Shown piece after piece: positions 36,607 through 45,763 of a stretch of 64,000 bases of DNA. The position numbers and the translations under genes were made by a program. Every line of letters begins with the position of its first letter. The stretch's first letter is position 1. Location of the stretch: assembly GCF_017357405.1 (NCBI RefSeq), contig NZ_CP071597.1:744001-808000 (forward strand), in the 5' to 3' direction. The stretch is from Halomontanus rarus. GTDB taxonomy: Archaea > Halobacteriota > Halobacteria > Halobacteriales > Natrialbaceae. The notes beneath the pieces are model-generated. The model was not told the DNA's origin and searched no databases. It saw nothing but the letters and a program-made list of their open reading frames with translations.

Positions 36607-37497
36607 ATGGCAGACAATTGCCAACGCTGTGGGACACAACTCGCAGTACACGACTGGTTTTGTACATTTTGTGGCAAAGAACGTCCGACATGCCCAGACT
36701 GTGGTGCAGAGATGGATGAGAAGCAATGCAAGAACTGTGGGACTCCACGGCAAGCACCTTGTGGGAACTGCGGCTTAGAGATCGCAGGAACAGTAAAAGA
36801 GTGTCCCCACTGTAGATATAATAAGAGTGAAAAAGTCATCCAAAAATCTAACGGACGAAAAAAGAAAGCACTTGGACTCAGTGGTGTCGGTGTCCTACTG
36901 TATTTGGTTGCCAGTGCCGCTACTCCCGGCCCAGGTATCCTCGGCGCACTCGTAGGGTTGATCCTCGGCGTGCCGTTCATCATCTGGGGCGGTTTAATTG
37001 CGTTCTACTACAATACGAAGGAGACAGGGGCCGAAGATCTCACAGCTACGGACCTTTCGAAGGGGAGAGAACAACACAAAACGAAGGAGTGGCGGGAAAT
37101 GAAGATGGACGAGCGAAAGGAAATGCTGAACGCGGCCTCAAAGGGACTCAGCACGGTTGCCAGTGCAGCCAACGCCTATAGTGAGCGGAAACGAAAACAG
37201 CAGAAAGAACAGCAGCTCGACGAAAAACTCGAGTCTGCTGATCAGATGATCGCTGATGTCCAACAGGAAAAAGAGCTCGCACAGCAGGAGCACGAAAAAG
37301 CACTGCAAAAGCAACAACACGCAGAACAAAAACAAAAACAAATTGACGAATCCATCCCAGACGTTCCCCGAGGCTGCCCACGATGTCACACGAAGTGGCG
37401 TGGAAGCGGCGGGTTACTCAGTGGAGCTGCCTTCGAGGAACTGGCACCAGGCAAATTCCAGTGTCTCGAGTGTGGGGAAACAGTCAATCTTGGTTAA
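36607..37497 (+). CDS. Multi-zinc-ribbon membrane protein with coiled coil
   Basis: The protein has 296 residues. The first 75 carry four CxxC-type pairs of a double zinc ribbon (CQRCGTQL, CTFCGKE, CPDCGAEM, CKNCGTP, CGNCGLE, CPHCRYN). Two transmembrane helices lie at about 90-135 (GVGVLLYLVASAATPG; LVGLILGVPFIIWGGLIAFY). A Gln/Glu/Lys-rich coiled coil covers about 185-255. A final zinc ribbon (CPRCHTKW ... CLECGETV) ends the protein. Zinc ribbons plus coiled coil suggest a membrane-tethered protein- or nucleic-acid-binding factor. It is probably transcribed alone; function unknown. Confidence 0.82.
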   Translation: MADNCQRCGTQLAVHDWFCTFCGKERPTCPDCGAEMDEKQCKNCGTPRQAPCGNCGLEIAGTVKECPHCRYNKSEKVIQKSNGRKKKALGLSGVGVLLYLVASAATPGPGILGALVGLILGVPFIIWGGLIAFYYNTKETGAEDLTATDLSKGREQHKTKEWREMKMDERKEMLNAASKGLSTVASAANAYSERKRKQQKEQQLDEKLESADQMIADVQQEKELAQQEHEKALQKQQHAEQKQKQIDESIPDVPRGCPRCHTKWRGSGGLLSGAAFEELAPGKFQCLECGETVNLG

Positions 37498-37576
37498 TTG
37501 TCCGCCGGATTTCTTGGAGTCTTCGTTAGCCACTCTTCGATCCCCGATTTTCTGACAAGCAACAGTTCGCGTTGCG

Positions 37577-38208
37577 TTCCAGGCAGTTGTTCTCGCAGCG
37601 GGTGAAGGGACGCGGCTTCGGCCGCTGACCGAAGATACGCCGAAAGGAATGGTCGAAGTCGATGGAGAGCCGATCTTGATACACTGTTTCGACCAGCTCG
37701 TCGACCTCGGGGCTGAGGAGTTCGTGGTCGGCTCCCTCACGGAGACAATCATCGACCACTGCAGCGATGCACCGTGGTGTTCCGATCACATACGCATACC
37801 AGCGCGACCAGCAGGGGCTCGCCCATGTACTGTTGCCCGTCGAGGAGCATATCGACGACGACTTCATGCTGACGCTCGGCGACACCAACCTCGAGGACGT
37901 CGTCCGGCGCCACCGGGACACACGGGCGGATGCCGCCTTTCTCGTCGAGGAGATACCCTGGGAGGACGCCTCGCGGTATGGCGTCTGTGCCACCAACACG
38001 TACGGCGAGATCACCGATGTCGGCGAGAAACTCGACGAGCCGCCGTCGACCCTCGTGCTGACCGGCTTCGATCCGTTTACGCCGGAAATCTTCCACGCAT
38101 GCCACCCGGTGCGGCCGTCGAATCGCGGGGCGTACGAGATCAGCGAGGCGATCGGCCTGTTGATCCAGTCCGGGCGCACGATCGATGCGATCGCGCTCGA
38201 GAGGGAGA
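37577..38208 (+). pseudogene. Broken sugar-phosphate nucleotidyltransferase (GlmU/AglF-like)
   Basis: Frame one from 37577 gives QAVVLAAGEGTRLRPLTEDT, then PKGMVEVDGEPILIHCFDQL, the nucleotide-binding signature of sugar nucleotidyltransferases. The expected start codon is TTC and a stop lies just upstream. Near 37768 the reading shifts to another frame (GVPITYAYQRDQQGLAHVLL, later EEIPWEDASRYGVC and RGAYEISEAIGLLIQSGRTI). The usual GDNIF active-site region is shortened to LGDTNLED, and sequence after about 38208 no longer fits. At least three lesions make it non-functional. Confidence 0.8.
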
Positions 38209-38619
38209 GTGTGTCTCGCTCGTCGAACCCGCTCCGTTTTGAGCCGGGTGCCGTCTCGCGTTCGGTCGCTCCTCGTCTCCCGTCCATTGTCGATCGATGG
38301 ACACCTCGCTCACGAGCGATGGGCGCTAACCGAGAGGGAGACACGCAACTCACTGGCGGCGTCACGAGCTCCCTGTTGAAGAGGGTGTCAGAGAACGGTT
38401 TGGCTCTGGTGAATCACTAGGCGGCGACTCACCGTGGGCGAGTACGTCGCTCGAGGCGTCATGTGGGAACGATCATGACTGTAACCTCGAGGAATCGAGC
38501 GGGAGACGAACCGATTGAGTGGCGTCAGGAAGATACTGAGACACAATAACCCGACGCAGTATAGCGATTCACCAGAACCAACGGTTTGCATACCCTTTCT
38601 GCGGCTACGACGAATGATA

Positions 38620-38860
38620 TGTGCAGGGCAAGGAGTTACCGCGGCGGTTGGGCCGCAAGCGCAGCACCCGCGAACGAGCGAAGCGAGTGAGCGGCCTTTT
38701 TAGCGTAGATTTTTGGAGGAGCGGTGAGCGAGCAACGCGAGCGAACCTGACGAGAAAAAGGTACTTCTGCACGTGCACTAAGCACAGTCCTCGTCCGACT
38801 GGACGTGCGATCCCGGACAAGGATGAGTTGCTTAGTATAAAGTAAACAGATTCCATAACT
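38620..38860. repeat. Haloarchaeal GAGCGAAGCGAGTGAGC-type repeat
   Basis: This segment contains GAACGAGCGAAGCGAGTGAG near 38672 and the related GGTGAGCGAGCAACGCGAGC about 50 bases on, separated by an AT-rich TTTTTAGCGTAGATTTTTGG. Such strings recur near gene ends in haloarchaeal genomes. 38421-39020 otherwise shows no gene. Confidence 0.4.
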
Positions 38861-39020
38861 CCTGTAACTCATCCTGCTCTACTTCCTATTTTCAGACATT
38901 CAACCAAACCCTATGAACTATTTAATAAAGGTGATGGTGGAGACTCAGAAGGCAGTCCGAATATGACGAATTAAGTAAGAAGAACAGGGGGTCTTGCCGC
39001 CACAAAATGAGAGAAAAACC

Positions 39021-39674
39021 ATGACAAAGAACGAATCTCACAAGGGACCGACTCGGCGAACAGTATTAAAAATAACTTCCCGCAGTGCAGTCGGTGCTGG
39101 CGCGCTTGGAGTACTCGCGGGCGGTGCAGCTGCGTCTCAACATACGTTTACTGCACATGGGGTGACGGTAACTCTCGTCGATTGTACAGACGAGAACGGG
39201 AGCGTTCTCGGAAGCTTTGAGGTGTCTGGTGAGGTTTCACGGGGCACGCTAGTGTCTATCAACGGGCAACCGCAAGTGACCCTCAATCCATCTAGTCCGG
39301 AGAGCCAAACGTTTACAGTCGTTGGCTCTGGTTCCACGTTCGATGTGGAAATCCGTCAAGGGAGGCAGGCTGAATCCGGCGAGGTAACCTGTGAAGAAGA
39401 CTGCACCGTCACTATAACCTTTATCTCAGATCCGCCTCCAGAAAACGCCGAGTGCTTGTACAGATTCGAGAACGAATGTGACGAAACGGCAACGATCTCG
39501 TTCGAAGTCGTCAGCGAACAAGAGTTCCCGAACTTCGAAGCGCCCGATGATATCGTCTTGGAAGGGGGAGCGACTGCAGACGTGAGGCTTGTGCACTACT
39601 ACCGCTGGGAGGCAACGATCGACGGTGAGATAGTGAACTCCGGAGTTGACGGTTGTGAGTTTCCCGAGCCTTAA
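39021..39674 (+). CDS. Tat-exported hypothetical protein
   Basis: A 217-residue protein. The signal (PTRRTVLKITSRSAVGAGAL) is twin-arginine type, with a small-residue cleavage region around GGAAAS. The mature protein is an all-beta chain (TVTLVDCTDENGSVLGSFEV, FEVVSEQEFPNFEAPDDIVL) with six cysteines, perhaps disulfide-bonded. ATG at 39021 is used, not the TTG at 38994. No family recognised. Neighbours on both sides are pseudogenes, so it may be a recent arrival. Confidence 0.75.
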   Translation: MTKNESHKGPTRRTVLKITSRSAVGAGALGVLAGGAAASQHTFTAHGVTVTLVDCTDENGSVLGSFEVSGEVSRGTLVSINGQPQVTLNPSSPESQTFTVVGSGSTFDVEIRQGRQAESGEVTCEEDCTVTITFISDPPPENAECLYRFENECDETATISFEVVSEQEFPNFEAPDDIVLEGGATADVRLVHYYRWEATIDGEIVNSGVDGCEFPEP

Positions 39675-39785
39675 CCATCATAAATCCGACTGAACTCCCA
39701 TGCTCCGCTCCTTTCGTCTCTTTTGTCGCGTTTTTGTTCTAGGAGGGCTTAGGACGTGAGGAGTATGGACTGCTCGAGGGAGTGA

Positions 39786-40436
39786 TCCGATCGGATCGAG
39801 CTGTACATCCGAGCCGGTCCGGAGATCGGCGTCGCCGCGACGAAGACGTTCGCGAGTCAGCAGGTCGCGTTGGCGATGCTCTCGAGGGTGCTATCTGAGA
39901 AGTGTTCGCCGGAATTTGTAGAGCGGGTGCGCGATCTCCCCGATCACGTCCAACAGGTGTTGGATGGGTCGACTGCGCGCGCTATCGCTGAGGCCTACGA
40001 GGAGGCGGACGGGTACTTCTTCATTGGGCGCGGGTGTAACGCGCCAGTCGCTCTCGAGGGTGCATTGAAGATGAAGGAGATCACGTACAAGCATGCCGAG
40101 GGGTTCGCCGCTGGTGAGTTGAAGCACGGGCCACTGGCGCTCGTGACCGAGAAGATGCCGGTCTTTGCACTGCTCACCGGGTCGGACATCTCGAAGACGC
40201 TCGGAAACGTGAAAGAGGTAGAGGCGCGTGGTGCACCCGTGGTTGCGGTGACCGACTCGCCGGACGAGGTCGGACAGTACGCGGATTACGTGTTGGAGGT
40301 CCCAGACGCGGGACCGTGGTTTACGCCGATTCTCGCGAACATCCAGTTGCAGCTGATCTCGTACTGGGTTGCAAACCGGATGGGGCGATCGATCGACAAG
40401 CCGCGGAATCTGGCGAAGAGTGTGACCGTGGAGTAA
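39786..40436 (+). pseudogene. glmS: GlmS C-terminal fragment
   Basis: The open frame from 39786 reads IGVAATKTFASQQVALAMLS, then EADGYFFIGRGCNAPVALEG, then YKHAEGFAAGELKHGPLALV and ends LAKSVTVE. This is the second SIS (isomerase) domain of glucosamine-6-phosphate synthase. The N-terminal glutaminase and most of the first SIS domain are absent, and a TGA closes the frame at 39783-39785. It may still produce a peptide from an internal ATG at 39870 but cannot be a working synthase. Confidence 0.85.
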
Positions 40437-40562
40437 TCACTCCGATGAATGAGGTTCTGAGTTTTCTCCTCAAATCTGTGTAACGTGCTTCTGGTTGACG
40501 GTAGAGTAGGTTAGTGGTTCAAGTTACACGGTATCGTGGAGCCGAGTCACGGCTGCCATAGT

Positions 40563-40930
40563 TCAATCGATTGTCACTTCGGCTAATTTCGTCTCTATTG
40601 GTGTGTGTTGCGTCGCGTACGGTGCCAGTGCGCCGTAGAGGCCGATCTCGTCGCCGAGCCGTGTCGGCTGGATCTCGGGGATCGCCGGGAGGGTATACTG
40701 CTCGAGGTGGGGTCGGGTGCGCTCGAGGACCGTCTTGACGTTCGCGGCACCGACGCCGCCGCCGCCGACGGTGAGCAGGTCCGGATTGTAGGCGTTGATG
40801 AGCGTCCCGAGGCCAGCGGCGTTGTACGCACAGATGCGATCCAGATCATCGTTCGCGACCGGGTCGTCCTCCTCGACGGCGTCGAAGAGGTCTCGAGCGA
40901 TTGTTGGGAAGCGAAACCGGGGAGTCGAAC
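40563..40930 (-). pseudogene. ROK-family sugar kinase C-terminal fragment (copy B)
   Basis: The minus frame gives ARDLFDAVEEDDPVANDDLD, then RICAYNAAGLGTLINAYNPD, then DEIGLYGALAPYATQHTPIE and a stop. It matches copy A at 34729 but is not identical (for example LLTVGGGGVG against LITIGGGVG) and extends further upstream. The ATP- and sugar-binding N-terminal part is lacking. It converges on the GlmS fragment. Confidence 0.75.
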
Positions 40931-41103
40931 GGGATCGGTCACCAGTCGTGTACGGTCCGTCATAGAGAAAGCCGTCCTGAATTGTGGGGAGGATGTCACG
41001 GTCCCCCTCTCCGCTCGAGCGGTGATTGTCGTCGAGCAATCGATCCAATGGACTCAAGACCAGATGGAACTGGCGATGGCGCGTCCTGCGGGGAAGACGA
41101 TGG

Positions 41104-41262
41104 TCACGTTGCAGTCAGAACTCGTACTCTGTGCATCGCGCGCGACCCACAGGAAGCACACTCTCCAGCAGCCACCGCGAGGTTCGTCCCGCAGTGGCGA
41201 CATTCGGGCAGCGTCCCGTCCCGGTTGTGGAGTCGTTTTCCGACGGCGGTGAGCAACCCCAT
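41104..41262 (-). CDS. Small zinc-ribbon protein (paralogue 3)
   Basis: A 52-residue protein starting MGLLTAVGKRL, with PECRHCGTNLAVAAGECASC, then GSRAMHRVRV. The four cysteines and the MG(I/L)L start mirror the 48-residue proteins at 17658-17804 and 44105-44251, though this copy has diverged more. The internal ATG at 41262 is chosen by that comparison. Function unknown. Confidence 0.5.
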   Translation of the reverse strand: MGLLTAVGKRLHNRDGTLPECRHCGTNLAVAAGECASCGSRAMHRVRVLTAT

Positions 41263-41549
41263 TTCGTATCGCTCGAGTCGAGCCCCATGCGTGAGTCTAT
41301 TCGTGACTGCCGCGAGCCTATCAAGGTCGTACCGCTGACGTGCCACATTTGTCACAGACCACGGGCCCATCTGACTGCAACACAGTTCGTGTGGGCATCA
41401 CGAGAACAGTTCCTGACAAGTACCATTTTCGTTCAAACTGATCCCCCTCGAGTCATTGCATCTCAGTCTCTACACAATTAGTGACTAAACGTGTATCTGA
41501 CCCATCTCGAATACTATAGATTTATATGATATTACTCGTGTGATGATTC

Positions 41550-41705
41550 ATGGTCCACTATCCGGAAGGTCGGTGCTCGGACTGCGGGGAACGGAAATAC
41601 TCAACTAGTTATGGTTCCTTCTGGTGTCCAAACTGTTCCGAAAAAGACTCACGTTCTGACGAGAACCAATCACAGTCTACCGAGAAACACCGCGTATCGA
41701 GCTAA
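41550..41705 (+). CDS. Small zinc protein, 51 residues
   Basis: The ORF begins MVHYPEGRCSDCGERKYS and has a second knuckle, FWCPNCSEKDS, then a polar Ser/Gln-rich tail. Two CxxC pairs suggest one zinc site. TTTATATGATATT lies about 28 bases upstream, fitting a TATA box. Function unknown. Confidence 0.5.
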   Translation: MVHYPEGRCSDCGERKYSTSYGSFWCPNCSEKDSRSDENQSQSTEKHRVSS

Positions 41706-41875
41706 GGGACAGATTTCAGAGGAGTCGTTCCGGGTAGGTGAAGACTGAGGAACAGACCCCTGGACGCGAGTAAAATCCTTGCAGACCGCTACACGAGCTC
41801 GCTCGTCGTGGAAACAGGAAGCCCCACCCTCACGGATCGAACGGCCTCAGCCGTGCGCGAGTAGGGGGACGGAAG

Positions 41876-42436
41876 TCACTGTGCCGATATTGTGGGTCGC
41901 AAATCGTAGTACTCGTGGACGTCGTTGAGTCGTTGGCCGATCGCCTCGATATTGCCGGGGGAGATGGGGTCAAAGAACGTTTGTGCCTGTTGTCGACTCC
42001 GGTCTTCGTGCGCTTGGCGATCGGCAGCCGTCGTCTCGACCGCAAACGATGTGTCGAGGCGATAGTCATCTCCGAAACACTGTTCGAAAATATAGGCGGC
42101 ACGGTCCATATGATACTCGGCAGTCACGAGTGTGATCGTGTCGGGCGTGTCCGTGAGGTCGTCGACGAGACGTCGTGTGAAGTAGGCGTTCCCGATCGTA
42201 TCGAGCGAGCGGTCTTCGACGAGGATCCGGTCCGGATCGATACCCCGTTCGCGTGCCCACTCCCCCATGACCGCGCCCTCTGTCCGTGGGATGGCCTCGT
42301 TCGTCCGTCCGCCAGAACAGAGAAGATACGACGCGTTCGTCGACCGGAACGCTGTGAGTCCTGCCTCGAGTCGTGTCCGAAGCTGTGAATGTATTCCGTC
42401 CTTCGAGAGTTGTTGTCCAAGAACGACGACAACCAT
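41876..42436 (-). CDS. YdcF-like DUF218 protein
   Basis: A protein of 186 residues. It opens MVVVVLGQQLSKDGIHSQLR and holds the DUF218 hallmarks LCSGGRTNEA, EDRSLDTIGNAYFTRRLV and TLVTAEYHMDRAAYIFEQ. DUF218 proteins are thought to act at the envelope in sugar or vancomycin-resistance-type metabolism, but the chemistry is not settled. The ATG at 42436 is preferred over upstream in-frame ATGs because AGGAG lies five bases before it and homology starts there. The longest frame begins at 42559. A palindrome lies at 42637-42656. It fits the surface-glycan neighbourhood. Confidence 0.82.
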   Translation of the reverse strand: MVVVVLGQQLSKDGIHSQLRTRLEAGLTAFRSTNASYLLCSGGRTNEAIPRTEGAVMGEWARERGIDPDRILVEDRSLDTIGNAYFTRRLVDDLTDTPDTITLVTAEYHMDRAAYIFEQCFGDDYRLDTSFAVETTAADRQAHEDRSRQQAQTFFDPISPGNIEAIGQRLNDVHEYYDLRPTISAQ

Positions 42437-42636
42437 ATCCTCTCCTACGAGTGATTCCACATATCTTTTTTGAAAAGACAGTGTCATGGACACCATATTG
42501 TTGTTGGATTGATGGTTAGGTGATTCACCCTGCCCGTTTGGCGTCTCGCGAGTGTTCATTATCGTCTTCGGTAACAGTCCGAGTCACGTTCCATCCCAAA
42601 TCCACTCACCGGCCTGGTTCTCAACGGTTATTTGTG

Positions 42637-42656
42637 TTACAAACATATGTTTGTAA
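42637..42656. promoter_or_regulatory. Copy 4 of the TTACA-N10-TGTAA palindrome (perfect)
   Basis: TTACAAACATATGTTTGTAA is a perfect 20-bp palindrome. The next 38 bases (ATTGCGGCCAGAAATTTAAT, then TTTGTCCAACAATTGG) closely resemble those after copy 1 at 17386. It is about 80 bases upstream of the longest DUF218 frame. Confidence 0.5.
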
Positions 42657-42986
42657 TTGCGGCCAGAAATTTAATTTTGTCCAACAATTGGTGTGGCGTT
42701 CGTGAGAGAGACATGTCTCTGTGAAATCACTACATCGTGACGGAATGGCCCGCTCCATCGAACGGTCACTGCGGAGGCTCGGAAACGTTTCCTATCAACT
42801 GATCCTCAGGACTATCGAAACCACCGCTAGTGAGGGTTGAAACCGACTGGATGTACTCTCGTCGCCGGTGAACGTCACTGTTCACCCGGCATCTACTTGC
42901 CGAGGGATCCTCAGATGAAAGGACACCGATACGCCGCTCGTTCTGGTGCTGTCGTGGTCGCGATGCGATTGTGGGTCGGTGACCCG

Positions 42987-43928
42987 TTATTGGTACGGTG
43001 CACAGACGCGCTCGAGTCCGTCTTCAAGGGAGATCTGTGGTTCCCAACCGGCTTCTTCACGGATCTTGCTCGAGTCAGCACAGGTGTCGTGGACGTAGAC
43101 GCTGTCAGGGATGGGGTTCTCGATGTACTCCGGTTGGATGTCGGTGTCGAGTTCGTCGTTGAGCATCTCGACGAGTTCGTTGAAGCTGTAGGCATCACCG
43201 GTCCCGAGGTTGTAGACGCCGGTGAGTTCATGCTCTGCGGCGCACTCAAGGCCGCGAACGATGTCGTCGACGTGGGTGAAGTCCCGTGTCTGCGTCCCGT
43301 CGCCGTAGAGCACCGGTGGGTTTCCGTCGGCGAGGTCGCCGGCGAACTGGGCGATCACGTTGGCATACTCGCCTTTGTGTTCCTCGGCTCCCTCGAAGCC
43401 CTGATAGACCGAGAAAAAGCGCATTCCTGCCATATTCATGTCGTAGTGGTTTCCGAAGTACTCCGCGTAGCGTTCACGCGCGAGTTTCGACGCCTCGTAG
43501 CCAGTATTTACTGCGACTGGCATGTCCTCGGGAGAAGGCTCTGTCTGGCTCCCGTAGATCGAAGACGTCGAGGCGTAAACCACGGTGTCACAACCGTCCT
43601 GCCGGGCCTGGTCGACCGTATTCACGAATCCTTCGACGTTGACGCGGGCGCCTTTCGTGGGGTTCTCCTCGTGCATCGCATAGGAAGAAAGCGCAGCAAG
43701 GTGGAACACGACATCGACGTCCGTCGGGAGGTCATCCTCGAGGACGCTAACTGGCTGATAGTCGACGTTCGTCTCGAGGTTTTCTGGAGTACCGAGATAC
43801 TCGTCGTCGATCGCGATCACGTCGTTGTCAGCAGCGAGAGAATTCGCCAGGTTCGATCCGATGAATCCTGCACCACCTGTAATCAGAACGCGTTTGTCTT
43901 GCATATCTCGATTCTGTCTGTCAACCAT
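42987..43928 (-). CDS. NAD-dependent nucleotide-sugar epimerase/dehydratase
   Basis: A 313-residue extended short-chain dehydrogenase. The NAD site is GGAGFIGSN near residue 18. The catalytic Thr/Ser and YxxxK follow in STSSIYG and GYEASK. The substrate loop carries VYQGFEGAEEHKGEYANVIA where most UDP-sugar epimerases have YGPRQ. It probably makes a UDP-sugar for surface glycans; UDP-glucose 4-epimerase-type activity is the best guess, without proof of substrate. ATG at 43904 (MQDKRVLITGG) is an alternative start. It stands close to the other glycan genes but not in an obvious operon. Confidence 0.85.
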   Translation of the reverse strand: MVDRQNRDMQDKRVLITGGAGFIGSNLANSLAADNDVIAIDDEYLGTPENLETNVDYQPVSVLEDDLPTDVDVVFHLAALSSYAMHEENPTKGARVNVEGFVNTVDQARQDGCDTVVYASTSSIYGSQTEPSPEDMPVAVNTGYEASKLARERYAEYFGNHYDMNMAGMRFFSVYQGFEGAEEHKGEYANVIAQFAGDLADGNPPVLYGDGTQTRDFTHVDDIVRGLECAAEHELTGVYNLGTGDAYSFNELVEMLNDELDTDIQPEYIENPIPDSVYVHDTCADSSKIREEAGWEPQISLEDGLERVCAPYQ

Positions 43929-44104
43929 GATAACTGCACCTGTTTTCGATTCGTCGCTGATTTCTGATTCGATTGCTATAGTTTCGTCGGTGAAAACACG
44001 AAAATAAACTGATGATCTTCTCGCGTCTCTATATGAATCAACCTTCTGCTAGTGCTAGCTCACAAACCGAACTGCGCAAGAGTGCTCCGAGTAACAGCGT
44101 CCGG

Positions 44105-44251
44105 TCATAGTTCGTACGTCGCAATCTCGCCAGACCCGCATGTAGGACACTCAGACACGTCTTTCGAACATTTTGTACCGCATTGTCGGCACTCAGTCAC
44201 CGTTGTGTGTCTCCCGGTGATCCGATTTTGAATCCATCCCAAGATCCCCAT
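44105..44251 (-). CDS. Small double-CxxC zinc-ribbon protein (paralogue 2)
   Basis: A 48-residue protein: MGILGWIQNRITGRHTTV, then TECRQCGTKCSKDVSECPTC and GSGEIATYEL. It matches the 17658-17804 protein in length, start and cysteine spacing. An upstream in-frame ATG at 44293 exists, but homology begins at 44251. Function unknown. Confidence 0.6.
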   Translation of the reverse strand: MGILGWIQNRITGRHTTVTECRQCGTKCSKDVSECPTCGSGEIATYEL

Positions 44252-44483
44252 CCCGACTATCCACGTCTTGTTAGAGAATGGGTCAGATATCACGGACGTG
44301 AATGTCGCAGCCTCTAGTATTGTACGTCGGTTGCCTCAACAGTAACGGATTCATCCCACGACGAGTCGTGGGCCTTCTTCTCACTCATATCTAACAGAGA
44401 GGTCTGCAACCGGCTGGAGAAAATATGGGCCCGAGTCGGGAAGTGAACTGATCCGTCACGACCCAGTTCGAGGACTGGTGCCG

Positions 44484-44651
44484 TTACCAGATCTGTGCGG
44501 CGGGCGTTCCACACTTTGCACAGACGGCCGCATCGTTCCCTTTGTAGACCTCTGCCTCGAGTGTTCCGGGATCGCAAAATTGGCAGTCAGTTCCCGCAAG
44601 TGCCTCGAGTACCGGCGATGATTCCGAAGAGTGGGTCCTCAGCTGTTGCAT
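44484..44651 (-). CDS. HVO_A0556-like zinc finger protein
   Basis: A 55-residue protein: MQQLRTHSSESSPVLEALAG, then TDCQFCDPGTLEAEVYKGND and AAVCAKCGTPAAQIW. Two CxxC knuckles about 22 residues apart, with an EYKGN-like link and a final QxW, fit the small haloarchaeal HVO_A0556-type family. The ATG at 44651 is preferred over 44681 because homology starts there. Role unknown. Confidence 0.65.
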   Translation of the reverse strand: MQQLRTHSSESSPVLEALAGTDCQFCDPGTLEAEVYKGNDAAVCAKCGTPAAQIW

Positions 44652-45763
44652 GTCATTTGCCTCCACTCTTGTTAGATGCATAAAACTTTGGGCTAGGTAC
44701 TCATCCTATACTGGGAAATCTAGCTGAATGTGGGGTTTGAATTGATGATAATCACCATAATTCTACCAGATAATAGACGTATGTCCACAATATCCTGGCA
44801 CAAAATATAATTCATAAGTGAGTATAATACATACTCGCTGCCGATGTACTCTATCGTGGCTTCGTCAACGTCGCAGAGCGCATCCGCACGAGAGTCGACT
44901 GCTCGAGTACAGTGTTACTCTTCCACCGTAATTCTCGGTGGGTTGTGCACGTTACCTACGAGCGGTTGCTGCAGAGTCTCCGCTCGCGACTCACGGTCCG
45001 TCGCGGTGGAGACTCGAGTCGACGAGTGCTGTCCAGCCATCCATGGCGAACGTTGGAGGCGTGAGGTGATGTCATCTGGGCCCTGCCGGCGCTGACAGCT
45101 GTCTCCGTCGTGGAATGGCTCCGGGCGTCGTCTCGGGAGGTTGTGCTTCGGTTCGGTGTAAGCACGCTCTGAGACCGACCAGTGACACTGGTGGCTGACC
45201 TGGTGTTACCGTCGGACCGGCTGGCGATGGGATTGCTCTCGTTAATCGTCGTCGCGGAGGCCACCAATTGGCGTGTACTGTTCTTTGGCGTACTCGCGAC
45301 CGCGCGGGTGCTCCAGAAGCCCCCAGTAGAGGAGCGCCCGATGGAGGCGCAAGCCGATGCGCTTCCGGCGGTCCATGCGAATCGTTCGGGAAGGGCGTGA
45401 ATAGAACCGCCCCTGGCCAGTGCAGGCGATGACGGTGCCGAGATGGGTGATTTCACGTGTTTGCGAGGGTGAAACGGGGTCGATATCGCTTGTCGTTTCG
45501 TCTCTCTTGTATCCGGTCACGACAGAACTCCGCCTCCCACGGGACGTAATTCGCCTCTCCGGTCGTCGGTTCCGAGCCGGACACTGTCGGACACGACGTC
45601 TCGTGTGCGTTCTCCGCGAGCAACTCTGGCTACCGGTGTCAAGGTGTCGCATCCCGGTGGCTCACGGTCGTCGGGAGCAGGAGCCACTTGGTCGGTGGCT
45701 TGAGTTCTCTGCGCTGAGCGTCAGCCTGGCATCGACCGTCGATGCAGGGTCTCGAGACGACCG
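44652..45763. other. Long intergenic region, at most one tiny gene
   Basis: About 1.1 kb. The only stretch that reads like coding sequence is on the minus strand, 45242-45376: MDRRKRIGLRLHRALLYWGL, then EHPRGREYAKEQYTPIGGLR. It would be 44 residues and is not recognised. The rest shows no supportable gene. Confidence 0.35.

Noticed and set aside
38515..38703. Small plus-strand ORF ending EASERPF
   Set aside because: It runs into the common haloarchaeal GAGCGAAGCGAGTGAGC repeat and has no other coding signs.
39870..40436. A free-standing SIS-domain protein starting at ATG 39870
   Set aside because: The frame continues upstream with GlmS sequence (IGVAATKTFASQQ) to a stop, so the ATG is internal to a truncated GlmS.
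42837..43967. Plus-strand ORF of 376 codons
   Set aside because: Antisense to the epimerase, which has full SDR motifs.
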